Shown one piece after another: positions 35,923-49,733 of a stretch of 62,000 bases of DNA (its first letter is position 1; each line of letters starts with the position of its first letter). The stretch is taken from the NCBI GenBank assembly GCA_012295275.1, contig CM022677.1, positions 14,179,332 through 14,241,331 on the forward strand, written 5' to 3'. The notes under the pieces were generated by a model. The model saw nothing but the letters and a program-made list of their open reading frames with translations. It was not told the DNA's origin and searched no databases. Source of the stretch: Chrysomallon squamiferum (lineage: Eukaryota > Mollusca > Gastropoda > Neomphalida > Peltospiridae). Both the position numbers and the translations under genes were made by a program.

Positions 35923-38547
35923 CAGTGTTTCTCAACCTTTTTTTACTCTCAACATACCTACGAGCGCATGAAACTGTCGCGACACAGTAATAATCTTAAA
36001 TATTTATGATGAAATCGTAAAATAAATTAAAAAATACATATATGGACTTGTCTGATACAGTTTATTATGTTAGTATCCCAGAATTGCCACTTACCTAGTG
36101 TGAAACTTGTGCCTGGTGTTGTCTTATGACTTCTTGAATATTTGGTCGTATGTGCGATAAGCAAACTCTCATTTCTTCTTCAGTGGAACGTAGTCTTTCT
36201 TTCTTCTTATTTTTTATATTATTTAAGGTTGAAAAGCCCAATTCACACAAATAAGGAGTAGAGAACTGTAAAAGAACTAACAGGGCTTTTTCAGCTAATG
36301 CGGGAAATTCCTTTTGTATTGAAATCCAAAATGTGTCGATATCTACCTCAGAATGCTTTATTTTAAGACTGCGGTCACTTGAAATGGTAGCCAATTCTTC
36401 TTCTTCGCATAATTTAAACCCAATATTAGAAGGAACATCTACAAAAGGATTACAAACCCAGTTGTACTTTTCAGTGTTCAGCGACGGAAAGTAGTGGTCG
36501 ATGTTTTCTTCGAGCGCTGTCAGATGCTCAACCACGATAGGGATCATTTCTTTAGTGCAGTTAGTACGCATTGTAGGAAACATATCAAACCCACCCAACT
36601 TTGCTGTGTTTTTCCAAATAACAATTTTCTTTTTAAGGGCAACCAACTTATCTGTCGAAGTTAGAATATTTTCGTTTCGACCTTGCATACTACTGTTCAC
36701 AATATTACGTTGACCAAATATTTCCGTTAAATATTCCATTTTGGCTATCCAAAATTCACATCGAAGATATTTACAAAATCTTTCGTGCTTTTCTTTATCA
36801 AAAAATATTATTAATTCCTTCTGTAATTCATGAACGCGAGTTAACACTTTACCCTTTGACAGCCATCGAACGTCGGTATGCATGAGTAAGCGAACATGTT
36901 GAGAATTGACAATTTCAACTACTTGATGTAACACTTGCTTCAAATCTTCTTGTGATACTTTTGAAACCAAAACTTCTCTATGTAAAAAGCAATGAGTACG
37001 AACAAGATTTGGATTTTCTTTCTGTGCTAGTGATGCAAAACCTTTAATGCAGCCTACCATACATGGTGCACCATCAGTACAAATACCAACACAAAACTTC
37101 CACGTCAAATTCATTTTTTTATGATAGCCAGTTATCATATCAAACATATCTTGACCTCTAGTAGTTGTTGGCATTTCTTTACAACACAAAAACTGATTAT
37201 TTCATCATCATTAATGAAACGAACAAATACAAGCAATTGTGCACTGTTACTGATATCGGTCGATTCATCAACTATTAAAGCAAATTTAGATCCTTCAAGT
37301 TTTTTCTGAACATTAGTTTCAATGTTTTCAGATAAATCTACAATTCTCCTGTGTATTGTATCATTTGAAAGCGGAATTTTACTAATTTCTTTTTCAACTG
37401 TTTCGCCTAACATGGATTTCACCATCTTTTTACAAGCGGGAAGGATAACTGACTCAGCAAGAGTGTGGGATTTGGATTTCATTGCTATTATTTCAGCTAT
37501 CTCAATTGAAGCGAGTTGAGCCCGTTCAGACACGGTCATTGTTTTCTGAAAAACATTGCGTTGCTTTGATTGCTGTTGTAACAGTCTTTGAAAATAATTA
37601 GATCTTTATCTTGTAGGCAGGAATGTTTAGTACCATGATTCATTGGCCATTTTTTCACCACAAACTATACATAATGGACATGGTTGAGCAACATCTCCTG
37701 ACCAAGAAAATCCAAACTTCAAATAATCAACACAATACCGTCTATTATGGTGAACTTTTGCCGTTTTTGTGCTGGATTGTGTGGGCTTCATTGTATGTTC
37801 TGTTTCAACCTCACACCCCATCACTAACATCCTTCCTTTTAACAAATGTATCCATTGTGAAGGGGTATTCATAAGCAATTAACACGCGCGTACTCTAAAC
37901 AACAACAGTAAACAACAGGCAGTGTTAAACTGATCCGTGTGTCAACGGTCAACCTCCTGTGTCAAACTGGAACATTAAGTAGTGTTCAAACATTTTTTCA
38001 CTCAATCACCTTCTGAAATATATGGTAAAAACTAACCTTTATTCTACCAATGCAATAACAAAAACTGAATATCCTTATTTAATTAATTCAAGTATTGCGA
38101 GCTAAAAACAATAGTTTGAAAGTACGTGAATAACACTGATTCTGAGCTAAACAAATTGAAAAATATGCAAGCACAGAAAGCAGCGTTCAGTTCTAGTTAT
38201 GATTAGTCACAAGCTAATTTAGTTTAAATTCATCTGTAATTTAGAGGTCAAAATTGAGTGTGCAGTACGATTGAGTTCGATGTAAGTAAATAGTAAACAC
38301 TGTTAACTGAACAGATTTGCCGTGACGACAGATTTGCATAATTTCTTAACTAGGTTGGTGGCCGCCACTGATTGGTGGACTTTGAATGTGTGCATATTCT
38401 TTGGAGAAAGGAAGTTGCTTCCTCCAAGGCATATTAGTAGAACATGAAACCGAGGTGTATGCACATTGTCCGTGTTTTCAGGTGTTCGTCACAAAGTTTC
38501 GCGACACACCTGAGGGAGCCTCGCGACAGAGCGGTTGAGAATCACTG
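35923..38547 (-). mobile_element. hAT transposon (Buster / ZBED5-SCAND3-like)
   Basis: Terminal inverted repeats CAGTGTTTCTCAACC (35923-35937) and, reversed, CAGTGATTCTCAACC (38533-38547) bound a 2.6-kb element; both ends also have inner TGTCGCG motifs. A broken transposase fills the centre. The 8 bp outside each end (ACATAACC and CTCTAAGT) do not match, so no intact target duplication is seen. Confidence 0.8.
36095..37878 (-). pseudogene. hAT-Buster transposase (BED finger, dimerisation domain), frameshifted
   Basis: Three minus-strand pieces: 37627-37878 (N-terminus with a BED-type CPLCIVCGEKM), 37135-37539 (MTVSERAQLASIEIAEIIA..., LIVDESTDIS) and 36095-37189 (CVGICTDGAPCMVGCIKGFA, HTDVRWLSKGKVL, and the C-terminal hAT dimerisation motif LCELGFSTLNNIKNKKKERL). 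These are the blocks of the ZBED5/SCAND3-like Buster lineage: the conserved aspartates lie in ICTDG and in VDEST. A frame shift at about 37170-37190 and another near 37540-37630 break the gene, and a stretch before HTDVRW seems shorter than usual. It is probably inactive, though the domains are well preserved. Confidence 0.8.
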
Positions 38548-38559
38548 CTCTAAGTAAAT

Positions 38560-40388
38560 GAATTCATCTACATTACAATCCATCAATAACTATCCATGCA
38601 TCACCTATTCATCTTTACATAACTACTTTACATATCTAGCTTTCTCTGTTACTGTCCATTTATAACTCTCATTCACAATTCCCATATTTAGCCATCCTTA
38701 TCACTAGTACATGCATTTTCTTATCACCTATCTACATCTCTATATGTATGTCTATCTATACAATTTGTCAGTCCATCAACCTACCTAGCAGTTTATATCT
38801 GCCTGTTTTTCTTTTATCGTGTAAATCCATTGACATCAGTTACCATCAATACACCAATCAGTCATTTAAACATCTCCTTGCCTACATACTTACATATCCA
38901 CCTTCAAATATCCCTATATTTCTGTATGTGTGCACACATATATACTCAATGTATTCACACACTTCAAAAAACACAAGTAAATTTACCTTTCAATACACAT
39001 CTGTATACTAGTCCCTTGTCCAACTTATGCATACCTACACCTGTATGTGTGTGTGTATAGGTGTGTTAACTATCTACATATATCTCCATATCAAACTACT
39101 GATCTACTGACCTACCTACCTATCTGTCTCTCTGTGTGTCTGCTGTGTGACTGATATATAGAGATAAATAGAGATAGATTACATATAAACTTACTATCTA
39201 TATATATCTATTGATCTACTGACCTACCTACCTATCTGTCTCTCTGTGTGTCTGCTATCTGTTAGATTACATATAAACCTACTGAACTACCTACTATCTA
39301 TATATATATCTATTGAACTACTGACCTACCTTCCTGTCTGTTTATCTATCCACATTACAGATTGATAACTATCCATCAATCATCTATCCAACTCCCTATC
39401 ACACTGCCTAGCTACATATCTAACTAAGCCTACATAGCTACATTACAACCTGTGTATTTTACTGTGTGTCTACACTCTCAGCCTGGCACACAAACACACG
39501 ACAGAAAGAAGAAAACACAGAATAGATAGATAGACATGTTTGTCTATCTGCCTAAATTCATCTGTATCTATCAATTTACTTGTTAACTTCTACTGATCTA
39601 ACTGTCTATCAGTCTATCAATATCTCTCTTTCTTTCTGTATATCTTCCTGTGTATCTCTTTACCTGTTAACCTCTCATCAGACAGTCAGTCTCATATCTG
39701 TCAATCATCTTTTCATTTCTTCAAATGGTTGCTCTGAAGTTATCTTCTAATATTCTTTATGAAAATAACATTGTCTAGCTGTAAATATCATTACTCCACA
39801 TCTTTTAACTTCTTCTGCACTAATTTCTAATTAGTAACGTAGAAACACACAGATCTTTTGCAGTGTCATTAGTCATTACAGTGGAAGTTTTTTGTTCCCT
39901 TCCATAATAAATAAGAATCATCCACTTTTAACTATTAGAGAATAATCAATCAACACTGATGTGTATTGTCAACAACTTTTCTGTCTGGAAACTGCTGTGG
40001 AATGAAAAATCCATAATGTAACCTGTATAGTCTTCTCCATATTCTTGTAACTGAAGCCGATTCCAGAATCATGTCTTTCCTGTAGATACAATAATAAAAT
40101 TTAATAGAATAATTATTTAGAAGTATTTTTTCATTGTCTGTAATGTTAGAAAGACATTATTATAAATAAATATCATCCATCTTATTATAATAGGTTTAAT
40201 AATAAATAACAGATAATTTAAATAAAAATTTAGATCTCTAAAAAAACGATCAATACAACTAAAAAAAGTGTGTTTTATAAAGATAAGTGAAAATATTTCT
40301 TTATGAATGATTTTCTAATACTAAACAAGAAGACTGCATTGATTAGATCAAAATGTGTTAAAGGTAAGCAATACAAACATAACATGAA

Positions 40389-40434
<46 letters not shown>

Positions 40435-41751
40435 TTTCTCAAGGCTGAAATCCATAACATTGTGAATAATCCTCTGAATCTTCAGCACTGACCTGCCTTG
40501 TACTGTAAGGGAGAGCGTGAGATCTGAAAACCTCTATTTTTGACCAAGTCTTTAAAAGAAATACAAAATCTGACTTGACAGTTTCCACCTGTAAATTGAA
40601 AAGTATTCGTTATCATCAGCCTCTGAAAAAATGTGACGCATTTTAGTTAAATAACTAATTTTTGTACTACCTCTAATGCATTGAATATGGAAATAAATAT
40701 TAAAATAAAAAAGTATAAATGGTTTCAAGTACTGTTTTACAACAACGTACTCAGAGCTGTCCGCTATGGATTTTTAGAAGAGTAACGTGTCCAGATTATG
40801 GTAATATTCATTGGCCAATGTGAATGAAAATTATTTATTTTAATTTAATTTATTTTATTTCATTATTATTATTATTATGTTGTTTATTTTTTTGGTGGGC
40901 TGGTGACGTCTTAATAATAAATGGAAAAAAATATATCTAAGTAAATAAAGAAATGAAAAAATAAAATAGTACGAAATGGATACAAGATGGTATGACGTCA
41001 AAATCACACACACACACACACAATTAATAATAATTAAAAAAATGTTTCGACCTTTGCAGCAATTACTACTCAATAACAGACATCTGTGTATAAGCGGCTA
41101 TATGATATATTTCTACAAGTTACTTGTAATAATCCATGTAGAATTGATTGCATTATGAAGAAATGCCTATTTAAAAGTTTGTGAACACTGATCGGCGTTC
41201 GACGCTGCCATCTTGGATTTCCATCGGAACTTTCCGTGTACGCTCGTCATAATTTGTGCCGTTACGAGTAATCGTTCCTGATGGTCCATGTTACCATAAG
41301 TATTCTACTCGAAATTGTAGTCGAATTTACAATATTTTGACGGTCTGACTTTGCTTTTATTATTTTTTAAAGTTTTATTATTAAATAGGATTCAAATAAT
41401 ATCCTAAATTTATTGTATTGGATATGTGCAAATATACCCAATAATTTCAAATAAAAACAAAATAAATGAAAAAATGAATCAAATAGGCATTTTAGAATAA
41501 CACATTAAATAAATCAAAAATAAAGGAACTGGTTATTTAAAAGACAAATAAAACGCATGGAATGTTAATAAGCCGGTTCTATTTGCTACAAAATAGTATG
41601 CAAAATCAGTTATTTTCATCTAAAAGCAGCAAATCTGAATTATCGTTACCTCGCATTTGCGAGGTGTAATCTATTTCAGAAGTTCGTGCTCTACGGGAAA
41701 TAACGCTATTTAACACATTGGTTATTATACAAAAAAGACTGAGTGTTGAGT

Positions 41752-41796
<45 letters not shown>

Positions 41797-42005
41797 AAAA
41801 AGAAGAAATCACCGGGAATAATCATTTCTTACTCTTTTCTTTTCTCCTTGTTTCAGTATTCTTTATTAATTATTATTTTATTTATCATTTTAATTAGTAT
41901 TATTGTAGTTATTGTTGTCGTTTTTATCGTTAATGTCGTTATGTAAGATATTATTATTGTCGTCATTATAAACAAAGTAACAGTTATAATAGATAAATAG
42001 ATTAG

Positions 42006-42038
<33 letters not shown>

Positions 42039-42182
42039 AACATATTATTATTATTGCTTTTTTTTATTTGTTCAGTTAATTAATTTGCGTTTTATCTCAT
42101 AGAAAACTTAGCTTGTCGATGTGAAAAATGTTCTTGTTCAAGTAAATGTAACTCAGTTTTCACCATCCTTCTCACGTTTTCA
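38560..42182 (-). repeat. Right arm of the large inverted duplication
   Basis: Reverse complement of the 10.29-13 kb arm in the same block order. It carries degraded copies of the three small left-arm exons (near 41217, 40080 and 39925 on the minus strand). The hAT element abuts its low-coordinate end. Differences include an AAT array at 40391-40433, a TA array at 41757-41790 and a CA array at 42006-42034. Confidence 0.75.
40391..40433. repeat. (ATA)n microsatellite
   Basis: About 14 ATA triplets. Confidence 0.95.
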
Positions 42183-42541
42183 ATTTTAACGCTACGTCTT
42201 ATTTCTCTCCAGATTATTCCTAGTTGAACATTAATTGTCTAATTATGAATTTAATTTTAACAGTGGATAATAGAATATTACTTCCTTGTATAGTCTCCCA
42301 ATAGTTAATTAAGAATTAATCTGTCACAGCGCAGTTACAGAACTTGTATTATAATATACATGGTTCATCTCCCTTTTCTCGCCTTTTTACTTTATTTTTA
42401 ATAATGCCTGTTTAACGTTTCTCAATATTCTAGACTATTCAAGTATTTATATCAAGTATTTATGCAAGATAAATATCAACAATATGGAGAAGCTAATTTA
42501 TCTTAAAGTCGCCTGACACCTCTCGAATGCAATCTACTATC

Positions 42542-42601
<60 letters not shown>

Positions 42602-42779
42602 TAGAAGACATTCAATATTTTCCTTACATATCCTTAATGTTGATTCCTTATTCAACTCGTTAGGTACGTTATACCAGTTAAGGAAAAACTAAGCTTATTA
42701 TTTATTTATTTATTTATTTATTTATTATGCGAAACAAAATTGTCTAATATTGTTAATTAAAAAAGAATGCCTGTATTTT

Positions 42780-43085
42780 TCAATACATAATATTACCGCT
42801 ACGCCTCTGTTAACAACATAAAACATGTAACATAACTAGTGATGGGGGTCTGTATTTTGAGTATTTACTGAAACACGAAGCTTTGACGTGCAGTTTTCAT
42901 AACGCCGTGTAAAATTACTCTTACTTAGCTTTTCAGTGAAACGTGTTGTGATGTTGGTAAAATGAAACATGTTCTGATGTTAATCGAATGTCACTGAAGA
43001 GTTCTCGATATTTTTGGATTTTACATATAATTCTACTGTTATTTATAAAAACACGCTAATATCACAGTAATATCACGTAAAACCT
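42780..43085 (+). repeat. Direct repeat copy 1 (partner 43775-44005)
   Basis: Shares CAATACATA, CCTCTGTTAACAA, CATAAAACATGTAACATAA, GTGTAAAATTACTC and ACATATAATTCTACTGTT with 43775-44005, same orientation. A short third piece (GAGTATTTACTAAAACACGAA) is at 44487-44520 and a weaker one at 25610. Confidence 0.75.
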
Positions 43086-43774
43086 GTAGTGCTACAGTAT
43101 AAACATAAAAAAAAAAAAAACGTACAACATCAACAACAACAACAGCAAAAGAAAAGAACATATTAATCTTTATGTGCTTTCTTTACTTTTCAGCATCCAT
43201 AACTCTTGAAACGTTAACATCATCGCTCCAGTCTGGATGTCAATATATTTTATGACGTAGCTATAGCTTCACACAGACAAGTAACCTGGAGATATCCACT
43301 TTTCAATCCTCTTTATTGACAAACAGAACGTGATGTTGTATTTTTGTATTTATTTTTATTTTTGTTTACATAAAAATAAAAACGTGAAAATGAGCGACAC
43401 ATTTATTTGAGAAGCTCTATGAATAATAATAATAAATAATAAAAATAAGGATGATGATAATAATGATGATGATGATGATAATGACGATGATAATAATAAA
43501 TAAATAAACATTACATAATAAAAAATGTATGGCGTACATTTATTGCAATTTATTATATAGGTCAGAGGTGTATATTGAAAATATATAATGTCACATTATT
43601 ATACAATTAAAACTAAATCTCTAAAATTGAATTAATAAAAACAAAACATAATATACTGCAGGGAAATAGAGTTATGTACCCTTTTTTCAACATTAGCTGA
43701 AGTGTTGATACTTGGCTTATATTCCACTGGAGTAATTTAGAAACTGAGAAATAGAGCGAGTTAGATTTCCAGAT

Positions 43775-44005
43775 CAATGTTTTCAATACATACTATTACC
43801 ACTATGCCTCTGTTAACAAACATAAAACATGTAACATAAATAGTGATGGCGGTTCTTATTTTCATAACAACGTGTAAAATTACTCGTACTTAGCTTTTCA
43901 ATGAAACATGTTGTGTTAATAAAATTTCACATTAATATGGAAGCGTTCTCGACATTCTGGATTTCACATATAATTCTACTGTTGTTTATAAAAACACGCT
44001 AACCC
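43775..44005 (+). repeat. Direct repeat copy 2
   Basis: Partner of 42780-43085; shorter because of internal deletions of about 70 bp. Confidence 0.75.
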
Positions 44006-44934
44006 GAAACCCCAATCTTCATTTCTGAATGTACACAGTTTTCACAGTAAAATCCTACAGTTATAAAAAAGATCGAATATTGTTTTTTCTTGTTTTATTG
44101 TGTGTTTTTTTCTCTCTTCCGGACAGTAGTAGTAATAGAATAAATTACCATTTTTATAATTCCACACAAAGTGTTGGATGTATTTTAGAAATATACTTTT
44201 TCTAAGCAGGAGAAAGATGAAGGTGATTTTCATTAATTACACCACAGACTGTGTTTTTTATTAGTACCTGGTAATTCAGTTTTAATAAGTATATTTTAAT
44301 AAATGTGGTACTTTATACAACTGCTATTGTTTTGTGAAGAAATGTTTGGGTGAAACTTGTGAAGACAAGTCGGGTTATGCAGACGTGTAGCTGACTGTCT
44401 GAATAACACGTGATTCAGTAAAAATACCGCTGGCCAGTTTTGTTCTTCTAAAAATCAGTGTCGAGACATAATAAAACTTGTATCTGAGTATTTACTAAAA
44501 CACGAAACTTTGATGTACTACGAAATTTTTTAGACATAATTTGTGACGCTGGACAAAGTTTATGTTCTATAAACAAATAAAATTTCAGTTTTATATGAAT
44601 AAACTGAGGTTCAACCAAAAATAGAATGATGTAGAACAAAAAATACAACTATTTATTACTGATTATTTTTCTTAAATAAATAAATAAATTAATTTAATTT
44701 TAAAACCGACTGCACAATTTAAATCATGGATGTTGGATATTAATGTTATATGCATTACATATGTATCTTTCCACTGAAAATTAATAACAAGATTCAAAAA
44801 TTAAGAGAAAACGATTTTTAAAAAACCATTGATAATATTTTACATTATTCAAACAGTGGTAAATTCTGTAAACGAAATAGTGAAATAAATTCAAAATATC
44901 TGTTTATTGATATGAATATTATTACCGTATATAC

Positions 44935-45494
44935 TTGTGTATAAGTCGAATTTTTGGGAGACTATATTAAGGTAATATCTTGGGGGTCCACTTATACATA
45001 GGTAATGCTTTTGTAGCTGAAGAGTCGCCATTTTGACTATTTTTTGCATCTAAAATAATCGCGGTCTTTCAGCTTTTTAAAAATATAATTTTATCGTATA
45101 ATTTTTTTTTAAAAATTAAATAACAAAACCAAATATGAATGTAAAACATGATATTCTTCCGTTTAATGACATAAAAATACATCTTAAAGCGAGAAAACCG
45201 TCAGTACGGCGTTATGCCTTACGGCGTCTTGCAATGATTTAGGCTATAGCTCGTGTAATACATGCATTTACGTTATTATGGTATGTTCGTGCAAGTTACA
45301 GCTCGTGCACGTTATGTTACAGTAGGCGTACAATGTAGGCCTTCATGGCACTGTCACACTGGTCTAAAAATAGTGACGGTGCCTGGAATCTACAGTCGAC
45401 TTATACACAAGTAATACCTAAAATGACACAATTTTTGGTCTTAAAATACACATCGACTTATACATAAGATCGCCTTGTACACAAGTATATATGG
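44935..45494. mobile_element. MITE with TA target duplication, ~560 bp
   Basis: The left end CCGTATATACTTGTGTATAA and the reversed right end CCATATATACTTGTGTACAA are near-identical inverted repeats, each outside flanked by TA. Further sub-terminal ACTTATACATA motifs occur at 44990, 45400 and 45455. No coding capacity, so it depends on an unseen TA-targeting (Tc1/mariner-like) transposase. Confidence 0.7.
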
Positions 45495-45499
45495 TACGT

Positions 45500-48140
45500 T
45501 TTTGTAATATTTTCTAATTTCTTTCTAGATTTGCTTTAAGTTCTAAAAGTGAATAATGTGTTACAGAAATGTGTAATAAACTTTAGTTCAATTAAGATAT
45601 TCTATATTTAGGTAATGTTCTATGAATTTGTGAAGGAAAAATAGTACATAATACAAATGTTGATGAACTTCTCACAAACACAGATTACTAATATATAACT
45701 GTTAAAACAAATATAAACAGAGTATAAGCAACATTAAAATGTGTAAATATGTGTGCATAATAATTTAGTTAGGAAAGAAGTACGTATTTGTAAAACATTT
45801 ATCTATTTTATTTCTGAAATAACTAAACATAAACACTGGGTAATGTAAAATAGATGAGTTATAACTGGAGTGAAATGATGGTTAAACATGCTCTAGTCTA
45901 GCTGATTGTATTGTACGTTTGTTATAGGACTGTAGCATGTACATTTTCCTTCTATCTATTTTGCTATAGCAGAAATGTGATCTGTGATGTCCACATCTTC
46001 TCAAATAGATGTTACATATATCCCTCATAACAAGCCAGCTTAATTATTATCATATACAACTTGAAGTTAGTAATGTTAACGAATATTGTAAATTACAATT
46101 TTAATATTTAATCTAATCACAAAAATCTATAATTATTATTATTATTATTATTTTAATTTTCTTTTATTAACAGGAATAAAGCATGGAGTAAAATGCATAA
46201 TATACTAGACAAACAGTCGATGCTGACTCAGTTATTACATCTACCTATTTCACTATGTTTTAGTATCATTATCAAACTGAACTGAAGATTATGTATAATT
46301 ATATTCACCATTATCATTCTATTTAATGTGATCCTTCTAATTAGATGATTTCAGTTTTGCCTCTGTATTGTGTGAAACAAAAGATGGAATAAAACATTGA
46401 CACAGAAAAAATTATAAATACAATCTATTACTTAAATAATTACAAGCTTGTTAAAGGAAGGAGTACTAACACACGTAATATGTATACAAACACTTACTGA
46501 CTGACTGTTGTTTTTGCTGTTGTAAATTCTATTACAATACATTAAAACATTTAAAAAAGGTATATAAAATTAGCAGTAAACAGAAAAATAAATGAAAAAG
46601 TAAGCTAACTTAAAAAATAAAGACATAAATCTAAAAATGACATATCAAAATAATTTTGAGTAAATTTCCTAAAAGTAGAAAAAAATTAAATAAAACATAA
46701 AAAGTCTGGGCTTCATGTTTTGCTAAAATTGGAGTTAGTAACTTTAACAAATGTATTAAAGTATAAGATTAATGTAATAACAAACATTTTTTTTTTTTTT
46801 TTTTTTTTTAGGAGTAAAGTAAAGGATGAGGCATAACAGTTGGTAAAACTCCAACGAAGAGACAATTATTTAACTAACCTAAAATACACATTATATATTT
46901 ATATACAATTACCTATTAATATAATAATATTAACGCAGTTTTATACCTAAATAGTAAAGTAATATTAAAAATTATGTAAATTTTCAAACTGGACTTGATC
47001 TGAAAAATTATACATTTGTCAGCAACACCAGTATTATAATAATTATCATTATTAAATTTACATTAATGATTTTGTGTTATAAGATTTTAGAGTCTTTATA
47101 TTAAGACCAGTGGAAGGTGAATTTGAATGATTAGCACAGGGTCAGGGGGAGAAATGGGATGTATGCAACTTACTGCTTGATGGTGTTGTTCTTGTTGTTG
47201 ATTCAAATATAAACACATTAAAATAAATAAAATAAGAAATGCAAATCAATTAAGCTTTTGTACAGTTGAAAAAGTCAATAAATGGAGTAAATGCATTTTA
47301 AAAATGAAAAACAAAAATCTCCAACAAATAATAATATTATTATTACTATTATTATCATTATGTAATATCAAAGGACAAGCTAATGTGAGAAGTGAATCTG
47401 GTTACTAAAACTAGACAAGTAACAGTAATATCTAATTTACAAACTATAATTTCAGATAATAAATCAGGATTATAATCATATCAAATGTAAATATTCTGCT
47501 TAGACTCATTAAAACATTCATACAGAACATTCCACAACAAAATACACTGAGATCACATGACAACAATTCCATGTTGGTAAATTCTGAGTTCAGGCCAAAA
47601 ATACTCAAAAGGGTTTATTTGGAAAAAGAAAAAAAAAAGAAAAGGAATCTCTACATTATATAAAAAACAAAGTATGTTATAATAACAATGATGTTCTATC
47701 ATCTATGGGGGGAAATACAAGAAAAAGAAAATAAACTGGGGTTTGAAGTTACTCACAATTTTAGTTAATATATTGTTAATCTGTTATAGAAGTTCTTAAT
47801 GCAAACATAATCAAGACCGCACCGCTAAAAAGGTCTTACAGTGTATAACAAACCTAGCAGATTTTGCAGTGTGTGTGTGTGTTTGTGAAGCATTAAGCTA
47901 TACATTTATCTATGCTAATAACCCTAATAGTTTGGAATACTCAGTTTGTAAGAAAAAAAGTATCAATATAATACAGACATTTTTTAAAAACTACTGTTTT
48001 GTTATATCAGAGATAAAAGACAGAAATAAAGTGTTCCTTGCTTAGTTAATTAAAATAACCTTTCATGTTGTGTAGTAGCTAAGTGTGTTGATCTGAATCA
48101 TACAAAAAGTTTGGAATTAAAATCAATTAAATTTGAAATT
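45500..48140. other. AT-rich sequence, no gene supported
   Basis: Contains ATT-rich patches (46133-46152) and a poly-T of about 23 at 46790. A possible donor (AGCA/GTAAGT, minus strand near 47170-47180) follows a Gln-rich short frame but no exon could be defined. Confidence 0.5.
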
Positions 48141-48142
48141 CC

Positions 48143-48711
48143 TTAATTTTCTTTAATCTGATGATCAACATCTTTGTGATTCTGTCTGGCAGGATGTTGG
48201 TTCACTGTTGTACTGTCACTCATATCATCAATTTCATTCAGTGAATCACTGACTGACTGTTGACAATCTTCAGATCTTGTGTGTTCTTTACAGACATCTT
48301 TACTGACTGGTTGATTTGCAGGTTGTATAGTGATTTCATTACGTGAGTAATCTTCAGACCTTTTAACTTCTTCATCATTCCCTTTGTAAGTGGGTGAAGA
48401 TTCATTAGCAGTCCTAACTTTGACATCTTCATTGTGACGGTTTTTGAAAACGTTCTCTTGGATGTTAGAATTTTCTTCTCCTTTGCTAACAGTAAAAGCT
48501 GTTGTCTCAGTTTGACTCTTTTCAATGTTCTTTTCACTGCCCAGTTCAACATTTTCAGTTATATTTGTTTTCTTTGTGTTTTGGTTTCTCAGTGATATCA
48601 AACAATATGTTATGATTATACAAAGACCTGTGATAACTGTAATGAGGATAATACAACCTAAAATACTTGAAGAACCTGATCCCAGGTTTGGAGTTGTTGA
48701 ACTTCTTTCTT
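48143..48711 (-). CDS. Transmembrane and cytoplasmic exon of a single-pass membrane protein
   Basis: The minus strand has a good acceptor (TTTCCTTTTGAGCAG) before 48711, then 188 codons to TAA. The first 15 residues are Ser/Thr/Gly-rich (EERSSTTPNLGSG), followed by a clear membrane span (SILGCIILITVITGLCIIIT), a short basic stop-transfer patch (SLRNQNTKK) and about 150 residues of polar, acidic, disordered tail rich in Ser, Glu, Asn and Lys. This is the C-terminal half of a type I membrane protein. No SH2-binding ITAM, kinase or TIR domain is visible in the tail. An upstream extracellular exon of compatible character lies at 54542-54651, though phases show at least one exon is missing between them. 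Confidence 0.65.
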
Positions 48712-49226
48712 CTGCTCAAAAGGAAATATGCAATTCACTGATTCATCCATAACTTATAGTAGCTCACAGTTTTAATTTGTTTATTTGTGTTTTTCAGGAT
48801 CATACATGTTCTAAAGTTTTAACAGAAAGTTTTAAAATAGGAACATCTGATAACATTAAAAATAATTAATATTGTAGGAATTTGGATTATTGTCATATTA
48901 AACAATTTGATATAACACTAAAAAAATCACTCATATGAATTATTAAAAACATTCATGTTAATGAATAATATGAGCAGAATGTTCATCATAGTAATAATGA
49001 ATTTTTTGTTTTAAAAGTTCAATATACAGCTTTAAAAATTACATAATTTTATAATAATAATTTAATTTACAGACACACACACACAGACACACACAACCCC
49101 ACACACGCACATCAAAATAATTCTACATTAAATGACTCTTGTAAATAGCAAATGTCTTTTGTTTCAGTTTCAAAATAATTCTCCACTAACTGCCACTTTT
49201 AGTGATACCAACCTGTCTTAGAAGCA

Positions 49227-49426
49227 NNNNNNNNNNNNNNNNNNNNNNNNNNNNNNNNNNNNNNNNNNNNNNNNNNNNNNNNNNNNNNNNNNNNNNNNNN
49301 NNNNNNNNNNNNNNNNNNNNNNNNNNNNNNNNNNNNNNNNNNNNNNNNNNNNNNNNNNNNNNNNNNNNNNNNNNNNNNNNNNNNNNNNNNNNNNNNNNNN
49401 NNNNNNNNNNNNNNNNNNNNNNNNNN
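49227..49426. other. Assembly gap (200 N)
   Basis: Exactly 200 undetermined bases, a usual placeholder size, immediately before a tandem repeat; the array is probably collapsed or unresolved. Confidence 0.98.
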
Positions 49427-49733
49427 ACAAACACTCATTACTCAACAACAGCAGCCAAAACAAACACTCATTACACAACAACAACCCAAACAAATACTCA
49501 TTACACAACAACAGCAGCCAAAACAAACACTCATTACTCAACAACAGCAGCCAAAACAAACACTCATTACACAACAACAGTAGCCAAAACAAACACTCAT
49601 TACACAACAACAACAACCCAAACAAATACTCATTACACAACAACAACAACCCAAACAAATACTCATTACACAACAACAACAACCCAAACAAATACTCATT
49701 ACACAACAACAGTAACCCAGTCAACAAAAACAA
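49427..49733 (+). repeat. ~33-bp minisatellite, about 9 copies beside the gap
   Basis: Unit: AAACAAACACTCATTACA followed by (CAA)2-3 and CAGCAGCC. Read as protein it gives TNTHYTTT repeats, but no ATG or acceptor supports coding. It lies directly before the LINE and may be its 5-prime UTR array. Confidence 0.9.

Larger units (their letters stand above)
42183..44930. other. AT-rich sequence with direct repeats
   Basis: No gene supported. Holds TAA array 42544-42600, TTTA array 42693-42727, poly-A near 43110 and a duplicated ~300-bp block listed separately. Confidence 0.5.

Noticed and set aside
48525-48752. 75-codon plus-strand frame opposite the membrane-protein exon
   Set aside because: The minus strand has acceptor, membrane span and stop; this is its shadow.
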